A stretch of 64,000 nt of DNA, taken from the NCBI GenBank assembly GCA_000310025.1, contig FN649728.1, forward strand, positions 310,001 to 374,000, in the 5' to 3' direction. This stretch comes from Ectocarpus siliculosus. Its lineage: Eukaryota > Sar > Phaeophyceae > Ectocarpales > Ectocarpaceae. The notes beneath the pieces were generated by a model. The model had not been told where the DNA came from and did no database searches. It saw only the letters and a list, made by a program, of their open reading frames with translations. A program made the position numbers and the translations under genes. Shown here piece by piece: positions 10,914 through 20,874 of the stretch. Position 1 is the first letter of the stretch; each line of letters starts with the position of its first letter.

Positions 10914-12710
10914 TTCGGAGTCCGACGAATCGTCCTTCCGCTTCGGACGACGGTTTTTTCTGGACCGCTTGGACGCAGAACGACCCTGACGATCTTCCTC
11001 CTCTGCAATCCGCACCCAGCAGCGCTCGATGGGGTGGGTCTTATGCGAACGGCAGGTGGGGTGGGTGCACGGGTCAAAGGACGGACGACGCTGACCCCCC
11101 CCACCACCCGAACCTCGATCACGAGCGGCGGGCGTTCCACGGCGAGTTGTCGACGGACGCGGGGCAGGTGACTTCTTAAAGGTCACCGTTTGAGTAGGCC
11201 TCGCCTGAAACACGGCCGTGGGGCGAGCGGTGGCAGACGATACGGAGTGAGTTGCCAAAACAGTTAAAACGGGTTCCGACTCCTCCAGACGACGCGCTCG
11301 GTCTATGGCTTCTTTGAGTGACTTTACGGGAGTGTATCCCCGTTGAAGTTTACGAACTTCCGGCGTCAACCCATTTTGCCACAAGGCCACTGTCATGCAG
11401 TTCCAAGCAGTACGACTACCATCATGCCCGACGGCAGCTTGGAACTGTGCCATGACAGTACGGAAACGAAGAGCATACGAGGAAACAGATTCCTGCGGCC
11501 CTTGGACGAACGTTGCGAGATTGTGTGCTTCCTCCTCAACGGAATTTGCGGGAAGAAGTGAATCAAGCAACACGGAACACATGGCATCCCACATGGTCGG
11601 AGCGGGAAACGACCCTTTTTCCTCCGGTTCCGTGAACGTGCTTGCCTTAGAACAGTCTATCTGTCCAGACAAGATCTGCTGAATCAGAGTCAACACCTCT
11701 CCTGTTCCCACAAGGGCAACGTGTTTTAATGCAACTCCATCAGCAAACGACGAATCCGGGTTGATGGCTGCAGCTTTCAACCCAACCACCGTACGAAAAT
11801 GGTTCAAAATTTCGATCACATTCTCCTGTGAGTTTGGGAACGCTACGGAGATCAGCCGCGGATATGGAGACGGTAGCTGCTTGTAGAAACGTACGAACGG
11901 GGAGTTCGGTTGCTACAGCAGTAGACGCCACCTGCAACGTTGAAGTAACAGGCGGTGCTACGACGGACGATTGCGCATTCGTAGGTGCAACCTGTGCTGT
12001 TGAAGTAACAGGTGACGCTACGATGGACGATTGCACACTAGCAGGTGCAACCTGTGATGTTGAACTATCTGTGGTTGCACTACCAGACGTACACGACACC
12101 GAAGTAGACGTGTTTACGGGCACAGTGAGCGACGGACTCGGCGAGGGATTTGATCCACTCGTTGCCTGTGCGGACGGAACGAACGATGGTGCTCCAGGGG
12201 ACAACGGTGTCTTCCCGGGCAACGACGGAGCCAAAAACGGAACGCTTGAACTTACCACTAAATGTGCAGTTGCACCCGCTCCACGAGACGAGGCTCCACG
12301 AGACGACGACGTAGGTGACGCTGAGGCGACCGACGATGAGCTTCCCACCGACTCCGTCAGGAGACGCTGTTGCCACGCGATGGTCGCTGGCGAGAGCTCC
12401 GGCGGTGTCCGCCTCTGCTTCAACGCGCGGAGGTAATTCTTTACCTCTTGCAAGTTGCCTCGAGCAACTGCAACGACGACAGCTGGTCCAACCCATCATC
12501 ATCACCCGATGGCTGGTCAGACCGGTGCCCCTCGTCGTCCGACGACGGGGACGACGACGACGATGGAGACGGTGACGGCGGGCCGGCAGGCGACGCCAGA
12601 ACTTGTTCGTCGACGGCCGGCTCGAAATCCATGACCTGTTCACCGTCCTCCCACTCTTCTGGAGAGTGGACCTCCTCAGATGATTTTTTCTTCTTCTTGC
12701 GGTTCCCCAT
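10911..12710 (-). pseudogene. gag: Gypsy gag, broken by two frameshifts
   Basis: Three overlapping open segments. 12441-12710 (ATG at 12710; an upstream in-frame ATG lies at 12782 on the LTR border) encodes a basic then Ser/Asp-rich N-terminus. 11740-12453 is shifted one frame: NYLRALKQRR, then a long Ser/Thr/Pro linker. 10911-11819 returns to the first frame: LNHFRTVVGLKAA, a capsid-like region with SSYALRFRTVMAQFQ and WQNGLTPEV, then a Cys/His cluster CTHPTCRSHKTHPIERCW resembling a zinc knuckle, and a basic tail. The shifts fall near 12445 and 11840 and compensate each other. Function if intact: particle protein. Either mutations or sequence errors. Confidence 0.85.
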
Positions 12711-12768
12711 GGTAGTGACAAAGTAGTGCCGCCAACGCACCAGGAACTCTACCAACACACGTAACGCC

Positions 12769-12778
12769 GCTGACGCCA
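12769..12778 (-). promoter_or_regulatory. Primer binding site (TGGCGTCAGC)
   Basis: Two nucleotides inside the 5' LTR, in element orientation TGGCGTCAGC. This is complementary to a tRNA 3' end ...GCTGACG-CCA, whose G before CCA suggests a G discriminator base. The identical decamer, also two nucleotides after the LTR, occurs in the TRIM at 53317-53655. Confidence 0.75.
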
Positions 12779-12780
12779 CC

Positions 12781-13041
12781 ATGAGACGGTTGTCTCCAGG
12801 TTCGCGTGTGAGCAAGTTCCCGTTGGGATGTGTGGTGTGGATACACACCGGTTCAACCTCTGGTGAAGAGGCTGACGAGTACGGATAGTTGTGTTGTGAG
12901 TCAAGGGGGGGAGCAACCTTATGTTGAAGCAAGGTTCAGCATCCATCCGACACTGACTCTATCTGTGGCAACACCCCGAAGGTAGATCTCCGACAGGTCA
13001 TCTGACGTCACAATCTACTACAGTCTGAGGTGGCATTCACA
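12781..13041 (-). repeat. 5' LTR of the gypsy element
   Basis: 261 bp, 99% identical to the 3' LTR. TGACGTCA at 13003-13010 lies about 30 bp into the LTR and could bind a bZIP factor. The target duplication TCTCT follows at 13042-13046. Confidence 0.95.
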
Positions 13042-13046
13042 TCTCT

Positions 13047-13554
13047 CGAAATCGTTTCTCCTTCACTCTCTTTATGTGCCTGGCCCAACCTGACGAGCTC
13101 CAAGCTACCTCACTCTACCAGACCGCTCTCAGTATCACACTCTCTCCCAGTGAAGGATGGGTATTTCTTCAGTAGTTGAGTTTCCAAGGTTCGCTGGTAA
13201 GTTGAAAATTGGTCCAATCTGCATGTTCGTGCCGAGAACGATCAACGAACGCATCTCTAGTCCATGTGTGTTCTGTTTGATTCTGGCTGACTTCGCCCTA
13301 GAGTGACCTACTGGCTATCGCTCCCTGTCGCTGACTTGCCCAGGGTGTGTTTCGCGTGCTCTTCCCTTCTCTTTTCGTTTTTGGCTCGTCTGCTCATACT
13401 TGCGTCGTATGTATCAGGAAAGGCGATACACTCAACACACCAACGCTACCGTCGGCATCCACCTGTAGACTGTCCACACAGTCGGCGTCGGCAGCTTCTA
13501 GGTGGCATCGAGATCTCCCAAACTTTCTGCTTCTTACTACATCGCTTCGCTACA
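13047..13554. other. Right flank of the gypsy insertion; no feature seen
   Basis: About 500 bp without a supported exon or repeat. It would contain the promoter and leader of the small gene at 13555 if that gene is real; no clear TATA box. Confidence 0.4.
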
Positions 13555-13875
13555 ATGGCGCCCCCCGCAGGGAGGGGGCGAGGGGGGGCGAGGGGCCACG
13601 GGGCTCCCGGAGGATTCAGGGGCGGTGTCCCTCGACCACCCCCACCGCGACCCCCAGCCCCAGCTGGGCAGTTCTTTGGGGGCCCCGGGGTACGGACGGG
13701 GTATGGTGGGGGCCACGGGGGCACTCGAGGGCCGTTGGGAACGACGTGCTGCTGCTGGGTGGTCCTTTGTACGATATCCTTTGTGATCGTGGTGTCCGTG
13801 GGCATCATGCTCATCGAGTCTCTGGATGAGTGTACTACGTCGACCTCGGATTCCGACAACGTGGGTGTTGGCTAG
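13555..13875 (+). CDS. Small Gly/Arg/Pro-rich protein with one membrane segment
   Basis: A single ORF of 106 codons with start context TACAATGG. Residues 1-62 are almost only G, R, P and A (GRGRGGARGHG, then PRPPPPRPPAP). Residues 65-67 are CCC, directly followed by a ~20-residue hydrophobic helix ending VGIMLI, then an acidic Ser/Thr tail to the TAG. Arg/Gly runs suggest RNA or surface binding, and the Cys triplet next to the helix suggests palmitoylation, but both are inference. A shorter GC-rich shadow on the opposite strand lacks any such organisation. I do not recognise the family. Confidence 0.45.
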   Translation: MAPPAGRGRGGARGHGAPGGFRGGVPRPPPPRPPAPAGQFFGGPGVRTGYGGGHGGTRGPLGTTCCCWVVLCTISFVIVVSVGIMLIESLDECTTSTSDSDNVGVG

Positions 13876-14372
13876 AGCGATGGTGTGATGCCATTGTGGG
13901 AATGCGCGTTACTTTGAGGTCAACTCGGGACGTTGGAAGATAAGATAGGTGACTTACTACGCGATCACATGTTGTCACCTCCGTGGATTGGAATATACTT
14001 CAACTCCACATTGGACAGCCTCGGATTGACGACGTGCCAAACAAACAAGAGCAACCGTGGTTCGAAACCTAGCGTTGTTTTTGTTTTCTAGTCAAGTTTA
14101 GTTTGTATATCCCGAGCGCGGGGAAGTGATGGAGATTGATGTGTTCGGTTTCCCCCGTCGAGACTCGGCAGGGGTGGAATGCTTCCAGCCTTTTTCGGGG
14201 TAGTTTCGGTCGAGTGGGCGACACGCTGTGTACGGCCGTTGCCCCATACATGCACACTTTCAAACCATGCCGACCACCATGGAGATGGTGACTTACCTGT
14301 TCTTCACTCTCTCGTTCATTTGCACTGTTCGCGCTTTAGCGGTGTACAACGTTAACGCCCTGCTGCTGCCGC

Positions 14373-14433
<61 letters not shown>

Positions 14434-16251
14434 GCTGTCGCTGTTGACGTGACGGCTGGGCGGAACGATGGGATGGCGGCCGCAGTCCAACTGCATCGCG
14501 TACGAGGTGGCACTTGCCGTGGGGGCCGGTGTTGTCGTCCTGTGTTGCTGCTGCTGCTGCATGCGGCCAAGGTGATCGATCACGTTGGGGATTGGCTCCC
14601 TGTCAGTCATTTGGATTCCTATGGTAGATGGTTGCACTCATGGAGCGCTCTCCTCGCCTTCTGGCTTACCTGAGTGTTGTGACGATGGTTTCTAGCCGGA
14701 CCGAAGTGATTAAGAGGAAACGTCGGTATATGCTACACGCATTACATGTGCCAGGCAATAGGCAGGCAAGTATCAACGGGGCGTGGGCCGAAAACGAACC
14801 ACGGAGATCGACGTGCCAAAATATAGCGTAATGCATTTTGAGATGGAGAAGTGAATGGAAGTGCGGCACACGATGAACGGGGTATCTTGGTACAAGGCGT
14901 TGCACCAGGCTACCCGCTGAAGTACTGGGTTTCCCTGTGTTTTCTACAGTTGGATTGCATTTTCAATAACACTGCTGTCTCTGTTGGTGTGCGTGTCTCC
15001 AGGTTTGAGGTTCAATTCAATACGCAGTCGTGCACGCTGCTGGATTGTCCCTTCTCCTTAGTCGACATATCTTTTTTTTTTTTTGTATATTATTAACGTT
15101 CCAACCCAAAAAATACGCGCTGTGTTGATCCAGTCGTAGCTGAGATCAGGTCCTAGCATTTCGCCGCCGGTTATTGAGCTTGGGCCAGCACTTGCGCGTG
15201 TTCCAACGTCCTTTGAAGTTTCTCGATGTACGATACCAAGTGCAATGGCTACGCCGTCGTGTGTTTTGGCTTGTGTGCTGGCAATAACGAAGCATTTCAA
15301 GAGCAAAACCCTGCCTGACCAGTCTTTGTCTTTAGCACTACCAGTCGTTCTAGCTGTTATACTGTGTCCGTGGTGTTCTGCGCATAAGACCGGACTATGT
15401 TGTGATGTTGACATCTGTTTGGTGTGTTATGTGACCGGTTAGTGTATCTCGGCATCGCTTTCGCAGTCTACATACCGGATTGTTGACGTGGAACTTTGTG
15501 ACACGTACATCATTACTGCTTGGGCGCATCGGCTAATCATATCATTTTACGCTTTTACGAATGGTGCTGCCTTGGCGTGTGGTGTGTCGATCACATCCCC
15601 GTAGTGAGGAAGGATATCAGCCGATCGACGGCTCTGCGTCGGAGAGACAGTACATGCTCGCGACGGAGGCACCGCTTCCCCAGTATGTGCACGGCAACTG
15701 AAGCCCCTCTCTCGATCCCTTGAAGGTGAGCACCGTCGTCGCTGTTGTCCTAATGCCACCCGTCCGTGTAGATGTGGCGTAGCACACACTCGAACCACGT
15801 TGCCATTTTTGTTGTTGTCGCGAAACTGTTGATGGTTCTGTCGATGCGGAGGAACGTTCTGCTTCCTGGCAATGGAAAGCCTCGTGTCAATTTTCGGGTT
15901 CGCTCTGTCGGGTAGTCGTGCTGCGAACGTCTCTATCGACGTCGGGAAGCGATTTTATTGAAACGGGCGTCTATTGTTCGGTACCGTGCCGTCGACTTGG
16001 CTCGATTACTGTCCAAATAAACGTCAGCGTGCTCGCACTTGTTCTGAGCACCGAGCGGAGGCAAATGGTTGATTAGGGGAAGCCTTTGAGCTGGATCTGG
16101 TGTGAGTGTTGGGTGACGGCACCCGGCGAGAGGCACATTCTCGACAACTCCAAACTTGTGATGAAGGCTACCCTCACTACTGTATTCCGAGAACCGAGAA
16201 ACACACAGAGTTCGCCACCATGTCCTCCGTAGCGCTAGAAGTGCCCGACTC
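13876..16251. other. No supported gene; one microsatellite
   Basis: Contains the TTG microsatellite at 14376-14440. ORFs here are short, overlap on both strands and show no domain; a minus-strand frame at 15058-15414 of 118 codons is the longest without low complexity and I cannot assign it. Confidence 0.4.
14376..14440. repeat. (TTG)n microsatellite
   Basis: About 20 TTG triplets, bordered by CTG variants. It creates poly-Leu (plus) and poly-Asn/Gln (minus) frames that should not be read as genes without transcript support. Confidence 0.9.
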
Positions 16252-16776
16252 ATGACGTTGTTTCAACCCGTTGTGCTTCAGAAGCTTGAAGCTTTCAAGC
16301 CCCATCTGCAGGTGTTTGTTAAGCAAGTCTGCCGTATGTTTCGACTTGTTCATTCCAAAGTTGGGTCTGTCTTTTCGATAGCCGGAGGTCTGTCCTTCTT
16401 ATCCTGCGCCTTGGTTGTCTTGATGCTGTCGTGTTCCATAGGCGTGTTTCGTTATCTTCGCACTAAGTGCCGTTGTGGGACGTGGTGGCATGATTGGCAC
16501 CGGCGATGCAACGGCGGTGCGAACCCGCCCGAACAAGAACCAAAAACTTTGCTAACGTTGCCCCTCCTTTGCGGTGCTCCCACCTATATACCTATCTGTG
16601 ACGTTTTCCTCTTCTGTGCTGCATCGCATGTAATGTGTTGGTTGCCCTGCAGCCGACACCATGGACTACGGAGTGACGAAGTCCACACGCAGTTGTTGAA
16701 CGAAAAACTGATGAAGGAAGATCATCGACGAAGGGTAGTAGTGCATTCATGGGGCTGCTGCTCTGCTGTGTGCTAG
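16252..16776 (+). CDS. Hypothetical ORF with one hydrophobic segment
   Basis: 174 codons from ATG at 16252. Residues ~37-66 form a hydrophobic stretch (SIAGGLSFLSCALVVLMLSC) followed by a basic, Cys-containing region. No family recognised. It is the longest non-repetitive ORF in this stretch with a plausible membrane segment, but there is no independent evidence of translation, and it could be chance. Confidence 0.2.
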   Translation: MTLFQPVVLQKLEAFKPHLQVFVKQVCRMFRLVHSKVGSVFSIAGGLSFLSCALVVLMLSCSIGVFRYLRTKCRCGTWWHDWHRRCNGGANPPEQEPKTLLTLPLLCGAPTYIPICDVFLFCAASHVMCWLPCSRHHGLRSDEVHTQLLNEKLMKEDHRRRVVVHSWGCCSAVC

Positions 16777-17746
16777 TAATGAGGGCCTCGGAACGAGAGG
16801 TCAAAGTCCCTGCGCCATTTTTGCGGTGTGTTTCACGCAGCAACTGCTTTTTTTTATTGGTATGTTGCCCTAAGTCAATGTCGCCCTCTTGAACTCCTTA
16901 ATGTTTGTGTTAACTGAGCTTTTGTGAGGCGTCGCCCTGAGTTTATATCGAATGCATTCCATTGACTTGAGGCGTTTCACTTACCTTGCACCCTACTTCT
17001 CAGGGCAGCGATAGGCCAATACTGCTGTACATACTTTACGATAGGCTAGGGAAAACATTTTGGAGCCAATTTTTGGCAACGTACTTCGAAGTAGTCCTGT
17101 TGATGATGCATCCTCACGGGGTCGTGCGGTTAATGGTCTCACCGCTAAGGCATCCGAAACATGAGGAGAGAGAGTACGGCCTCCCCCTCCGCGCGTACAA
17201 AAATATATTTAACGAGGCCCTTTCCCCCCCCTCGCCTCGATTTGACACTATCTTCTGTTTGGTCACCCCCCACCTTCCTGAGTTCTTATCTTGCAGCCGC
17301 CTTTGGGTCTCCGTTCTTGTCTGTATGCGCATTGGTACACCATGGGGGCGGGTTGTTTGGGGGTACTCAGCACTCGATACAGATCAACGGAGGTCTAGGG
17401 GGTTTCGTGTATCATTGTGGTATGTGTTTCTAGAGGGGTGATCCCCCTTCTGCGTGCATGGGCTAGCATGCCGGGCGCATTCGTTAATGATAAAAGGTCT
17501 TGAGTCAACCTTCTCTTCTCTGCGCTTCTATTTATCGATTAAATAATACCGAAGTATCGAAAGTATAAGATTGAACGCAAGGAAATCCGGGATTTGTGGA
17601 GCGGGATTGAATCGCGTGGCGTGTTGCAAATAAATTGCGGGGAAGCTTTATCGGGGAAACGGATAAGCAAGGGCGTCGATGACGTAGTGGAGTACAACAG
17701 CAGCAGCTGCTCCTGTGAGGCGAAAGGCAGGGCAATCTGCCGTGTA
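16777..17746. other. No supported feature
   Basis: A TA-CTGCTG-TA motif at 17020-17029 is the only item of note. No exon with matching splice sites was found. Confidence 0.4.
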
Positions 17747-17750
17747 TAGT

Positions 17751-18098
17751 TGCGAAGGTGTACCGATTCTGGTGAAAGTCAATCGACGGATACCCTGCGA
17801 ATCGGGTCCTCCTTAACACTCTCCACCCACAGAATTTACCCTCAACTGGGAACGTCTTGTGGCCAGGACGGGTAATTCGATGGAAGTGTCACAAGGTTAT
17901 TTATAGGATCGATTCCAAGAGGTGTTCTCAGGACTGACACACATTGTGTCCATGGGAAAATGTCCAAGTCAGGAGAAAAAATGTGCACCCAAGGAGATTC
18001 GAACCAGTATCCTGCTGACGCCATACTATATGCGAAGGTGTACCGATTCTGGTAAAAGTCAATCGACGGATACCCTGCGAATCGGGTCTTCCTTAACA
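17751..18098 (-). mobile_element. TRIM (miniature LTR retrotransposon), copy 1
   Basis: 348 bp. Two 68-bp direct repeats (17751-17818 and 18031-18098) run TGCGAAGG...CCTTAACA on the plus strand, i.e. TG...CA. A 4-bp target duplication TAGT flanks the element (17747-17750, 18099-18102). Read on the minus strand, the first LTR is followed by a TGGCGTCAGC primer site and the second is preceded by a purine tract ending GGGTGGAGAG, giving the orientation. There is no coding capacity, so it must have been mobilised by proteins from another element. Copy 2 is at 53317-53655. Confidence 0.85.
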
Positions 18099-18102
18099 TA
18101 GT

Positions 18103-19717
18103 CCACCGCGCGTTACTAGGCACAGGTTCAGGGGTGGATCTCGGTAAGGTGATTGAGCGGACCCCCCCCCCCAACTTTTTTCGATACCCGATATCGATAC
18201 AATAATTATCAGGAAAAATAAGTACACACACAGGAAGACTACCCGTTCGAGATATACCCACATTCGAACGGGATGTGGTGGAGTCTTTTTCAGTGAGTGC
18301 TAATACTACTACTTCTGCTGTATGCGTAGATGGATCACATGTCCGACTGTTCCTCCGCACTGTTCTGCGAATCATTTCGGTACGCACGCATACGTATGCC
18401 ATTTTGTATGAGCGCCGTGTTCGAGATACTCCGTCCAAACATGTCTGTGTCGCAACGACCGCCACAGCTGCCATAAAACAGCTGTCTCACGCTACGTCAG
18501 CGTGCCAGCTCAGCGTGGCGTGTGCCCACGCTGCATCAGACTGGGTATGCGTCAGCGCTGGAAAGCTGTGCTGTGAACAGCCCCCTTCGCCCCTCGTCTG
18601 TCACACCCACCTTGTTCCCTTCTTCTGCCAGACATCCGTCGCCTCTTTTCCTAGAGAACTGTCCTGTCCCAAGATACCTCGCGGCCCCCACCACTGCTCC
18701 AGAGAGATCGTCTGTTCTCCAGACGGCTGAAGGATCAACACCGTGCTGTGGTTGAGATAGCAATCCCTTACTTGCGCATACGATACAACATCGAAAATCG
18801 ATAGATACGATATCCAACACTACCCTCAAACGTCCGCAAGATGTGAACGGAAAAACATGTTCGAGAGAAGAAGCTGCCATCGGGGCATCTTGCGGGCACA
18901 ACTACATTGAACCATTGACCCACCTAAACAGCAGTTGTATTTGTTCTGCAGACACCTCGGATGAGAACAGCTGAGCTGCAACGTTCCCGATCGATTCCCG
19001 AGAACGGGGGTACTCGGAGAAACCCGCGAGCTCGAAAAAGAAAACGGAACAGATTGTGAAGGGAAGAACAGAAATCATTTGCTTTTCCGCCGCATCTGCC
19101 CACTCTTGTTGACACACCGCCCACCGCCCACCGCCCACCAAGCAGCTCTCTTCCTCTTCTCTCTGTCCCTCGTTTCCTCGCTGAGAGCTATTGATTTGCT
19201 CGCCTGGGAGCGTGCACCGGCTACTGCTGTGGTTGGCGGGCGAGCGTACGCAGCACACTAAAGAGGTATAGGTGTTGCGGCGCAGATTTCACGCTCAAGC
19301 GCGTTCGGTCAAGTCAGCGGCCGTGGAGTCTATTGCTCTCTGGAGGGAGCGCTGTTGCATGTTGCACTCCCTTTGGAGTTCTGCCATAACACGCCCCCTA
19401 GAGTCTGAACTCGCGTCATTGTGCGTTCGTTCGGATCTGCGTAGGTCCGATGTGTTCGGCCTGTCTGTCTTGATTCCGATCGGTGCATGCTATTTTTTTT
19501 TTCTGGGGTCTCTCGTGTGTGTATAGTCTAACATGCATCCATGTTATGCCATGTTCCCGGTTCTCTAGCGCAGACGTGGCAAGTTCCGATTCTTCCTCTG
19601 CGACACACCCTTCTCTCTCCCTCTCTCGTGCCAGACGCACACACTCCCTGCACAGTCGCGCACGCTTGCACTCTCTCTGCTACTGCGCACTCATGGACAT
19701 GTAGCTTCTTTACCGTA
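18103..19717. other. No supported feature
   Basis: 1.6 kb with several short overlapping ORFs and a C-run near 18163, but no domain, splice chain or repeat that I can support. Confidence 0.35.
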
Positions 19718-19947
19718 AAGAGGCGGAGAGATGGCAGCCCTACTGCTGTAGACCAATATTCACAGATCGATTGCTCCACGACCAAGAGGGTGAGGAAAGA
19801 GCCCGGTATGTCTACGGAAAGTCCTCGACGAGGTGTTTCCAAAACCACAATACCAATTGCACAATACTATTATGGTGTTGGCACAAGCTTGGCTGTGGAG
19901 CAATCGAGATTTGAATATCGGCCTAGGGTGCCATCTCTCCGCCTCTT
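19718..19947. mobile_element. MITE-like element with ~60-bp inverted termini
   Basis: Both ends read AAGAGGCGGAGAGATGGCA inward, and the match continues with a few differences through a GATTGCTCCAC block. Total length about 230 bp, no coding capacity. No clear target duplication, so it is old or the ends are slightly off. The left arm carries the TA-CTGCTG-TA motif (19741-19750) exactly where the right arm lacks it. Confidence 0.7.
19741..19750. repeat. TA-CTGCTG-TA micro-insertion in the left arm of the MITE
   Basis: The left arm reads CCCTA-CTGCTGTA-GACC and the right arm, inverted, CCCTA-GGCC. The difference is exactly 8 bp, equal to CTGCTG plus a duplicated TA. See the first finding. Confidence 0.7.
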
Positions 19948-20874
19948 CGGCTTCAACATCGGACATTATTCCCTGCCAACTCCAGAAAACGATGCGCATG
20001 CGCGCACCCACAAGAATTTTCCGGCATTGAACCAACGCATCTTGTCTTGCAACACTTGCCGGTTTCGGCCCACAGGCAGAAATAATTAATTGTGGTTCCT
20101 TAATTAATTGTGGAGAAATACGATTTCACGGCCAACGAGGGAAAGGAATGCCTGAATCCTTCTCGCGATAAAAAAGTAAGGTGTGAGCACCGCAGCAGGA
20201 AGGCGGAGAAAACCTCGTGTCTGCCTGTTTTTTTTTGCCTTCCTCCTATAGGTATGAGTGACCCCGTGACCACGGCTGATGCGAAATTGTACTGCAATTT
20301 CTATGACGTAACGTAGTCTATGGCCAGAACAAATCGCAGAATTTCCATACATTATGAAAAGGTCGCGGGCAAATACCAGCTGAAAAGCTCTCTCTTCTTC
20401 ACCAACATCATTTGATGGCCCGGTACGGACCAGTCCGTATTTGTTCATCTTGGCACATTGAATTCATGCTGTTGGCGTGATTTCCCCAACGACAAGGTGA
20501 TTGTCGCGGAATTCTCCAGCACGGTTGGCCATCCCGTCTACAGCACCCCCTTGTAGGATTCGGAAGGGCGAATCGCTCTTCAACTTTCCACACGGAGGGA
20601 GATTCAACCCCGGAAAATTGAAAATTGGGCTAGACTAATTGCTGAACGATATGACATACCCAGGTTAGTTGCTGACGGCAATATCTCCAACTGAAGTTCG
20701 CATTGACGTCCCGAACCATGTGATGTTCCCGTGATATTTTCCTGGGATGCCCTCGTTCTGTTCCCTCATAGGTTCCTTTCCCTCGCTTATCCCCGGCCTC
20801 TTTTTTTTAGCGCACGTCTGTATGAAGCTTCTTTGTTTGACACGCAGACTGTTGCCGGCACCAGTAGACTAACA
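19948..20874. other. Upstream region of the TRP-like gene; no feature seen
   Basis: No exon or repeat supported. The start of the next gene at 20875 is the first in-frame ATG of an exon with a good donor, but additional upstream exons cannot be excluded. Confidence 0.35.

Larger units (their letters stand above)
4363..13041 (-). mobile_element. Full-length Ty3/gypsy LTR retrotransposon
   Basis: An 8.7-kb element in minus orientation. Two 261-bp direct repeats (12781-13041 and 4363-4623) differ at only two positions, and the element is flanked by a perfect 5-bp target duplication TCTCT (4358-4362 and 13042-13046). Internal order on the minus strand is PBS, gag, protease, reverse transcriptase, RNase H, integrase, a 1.8-kb non-coding tail, PPT. 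Integrase after RNase H defines the Ty3/gypsy (Metaviridae) order. The near-identical LTRs imply recent insertion, yet gag has two frameshifts and pol one stop codon, so this copy is probably not autonomous unless those are sequence errors. Confidence 0.95.

Noticed and set aside
14228-14452. Apparent signal peptide followed by poly-Leu
   Set aside because: The hydrophobic tract is the TTG microsatellite; the opposite strand is equally open.
17990-18030. tRNA-like B-box (GGTTCGAATC on the minus strand) suggesting a tRNA-derived SINE
   Set aside because: No properly spaced A box, and the element has TG...CA direct repeats, PBS, PPT and a 4-bp target duplication, which explains it better as a TRIM.
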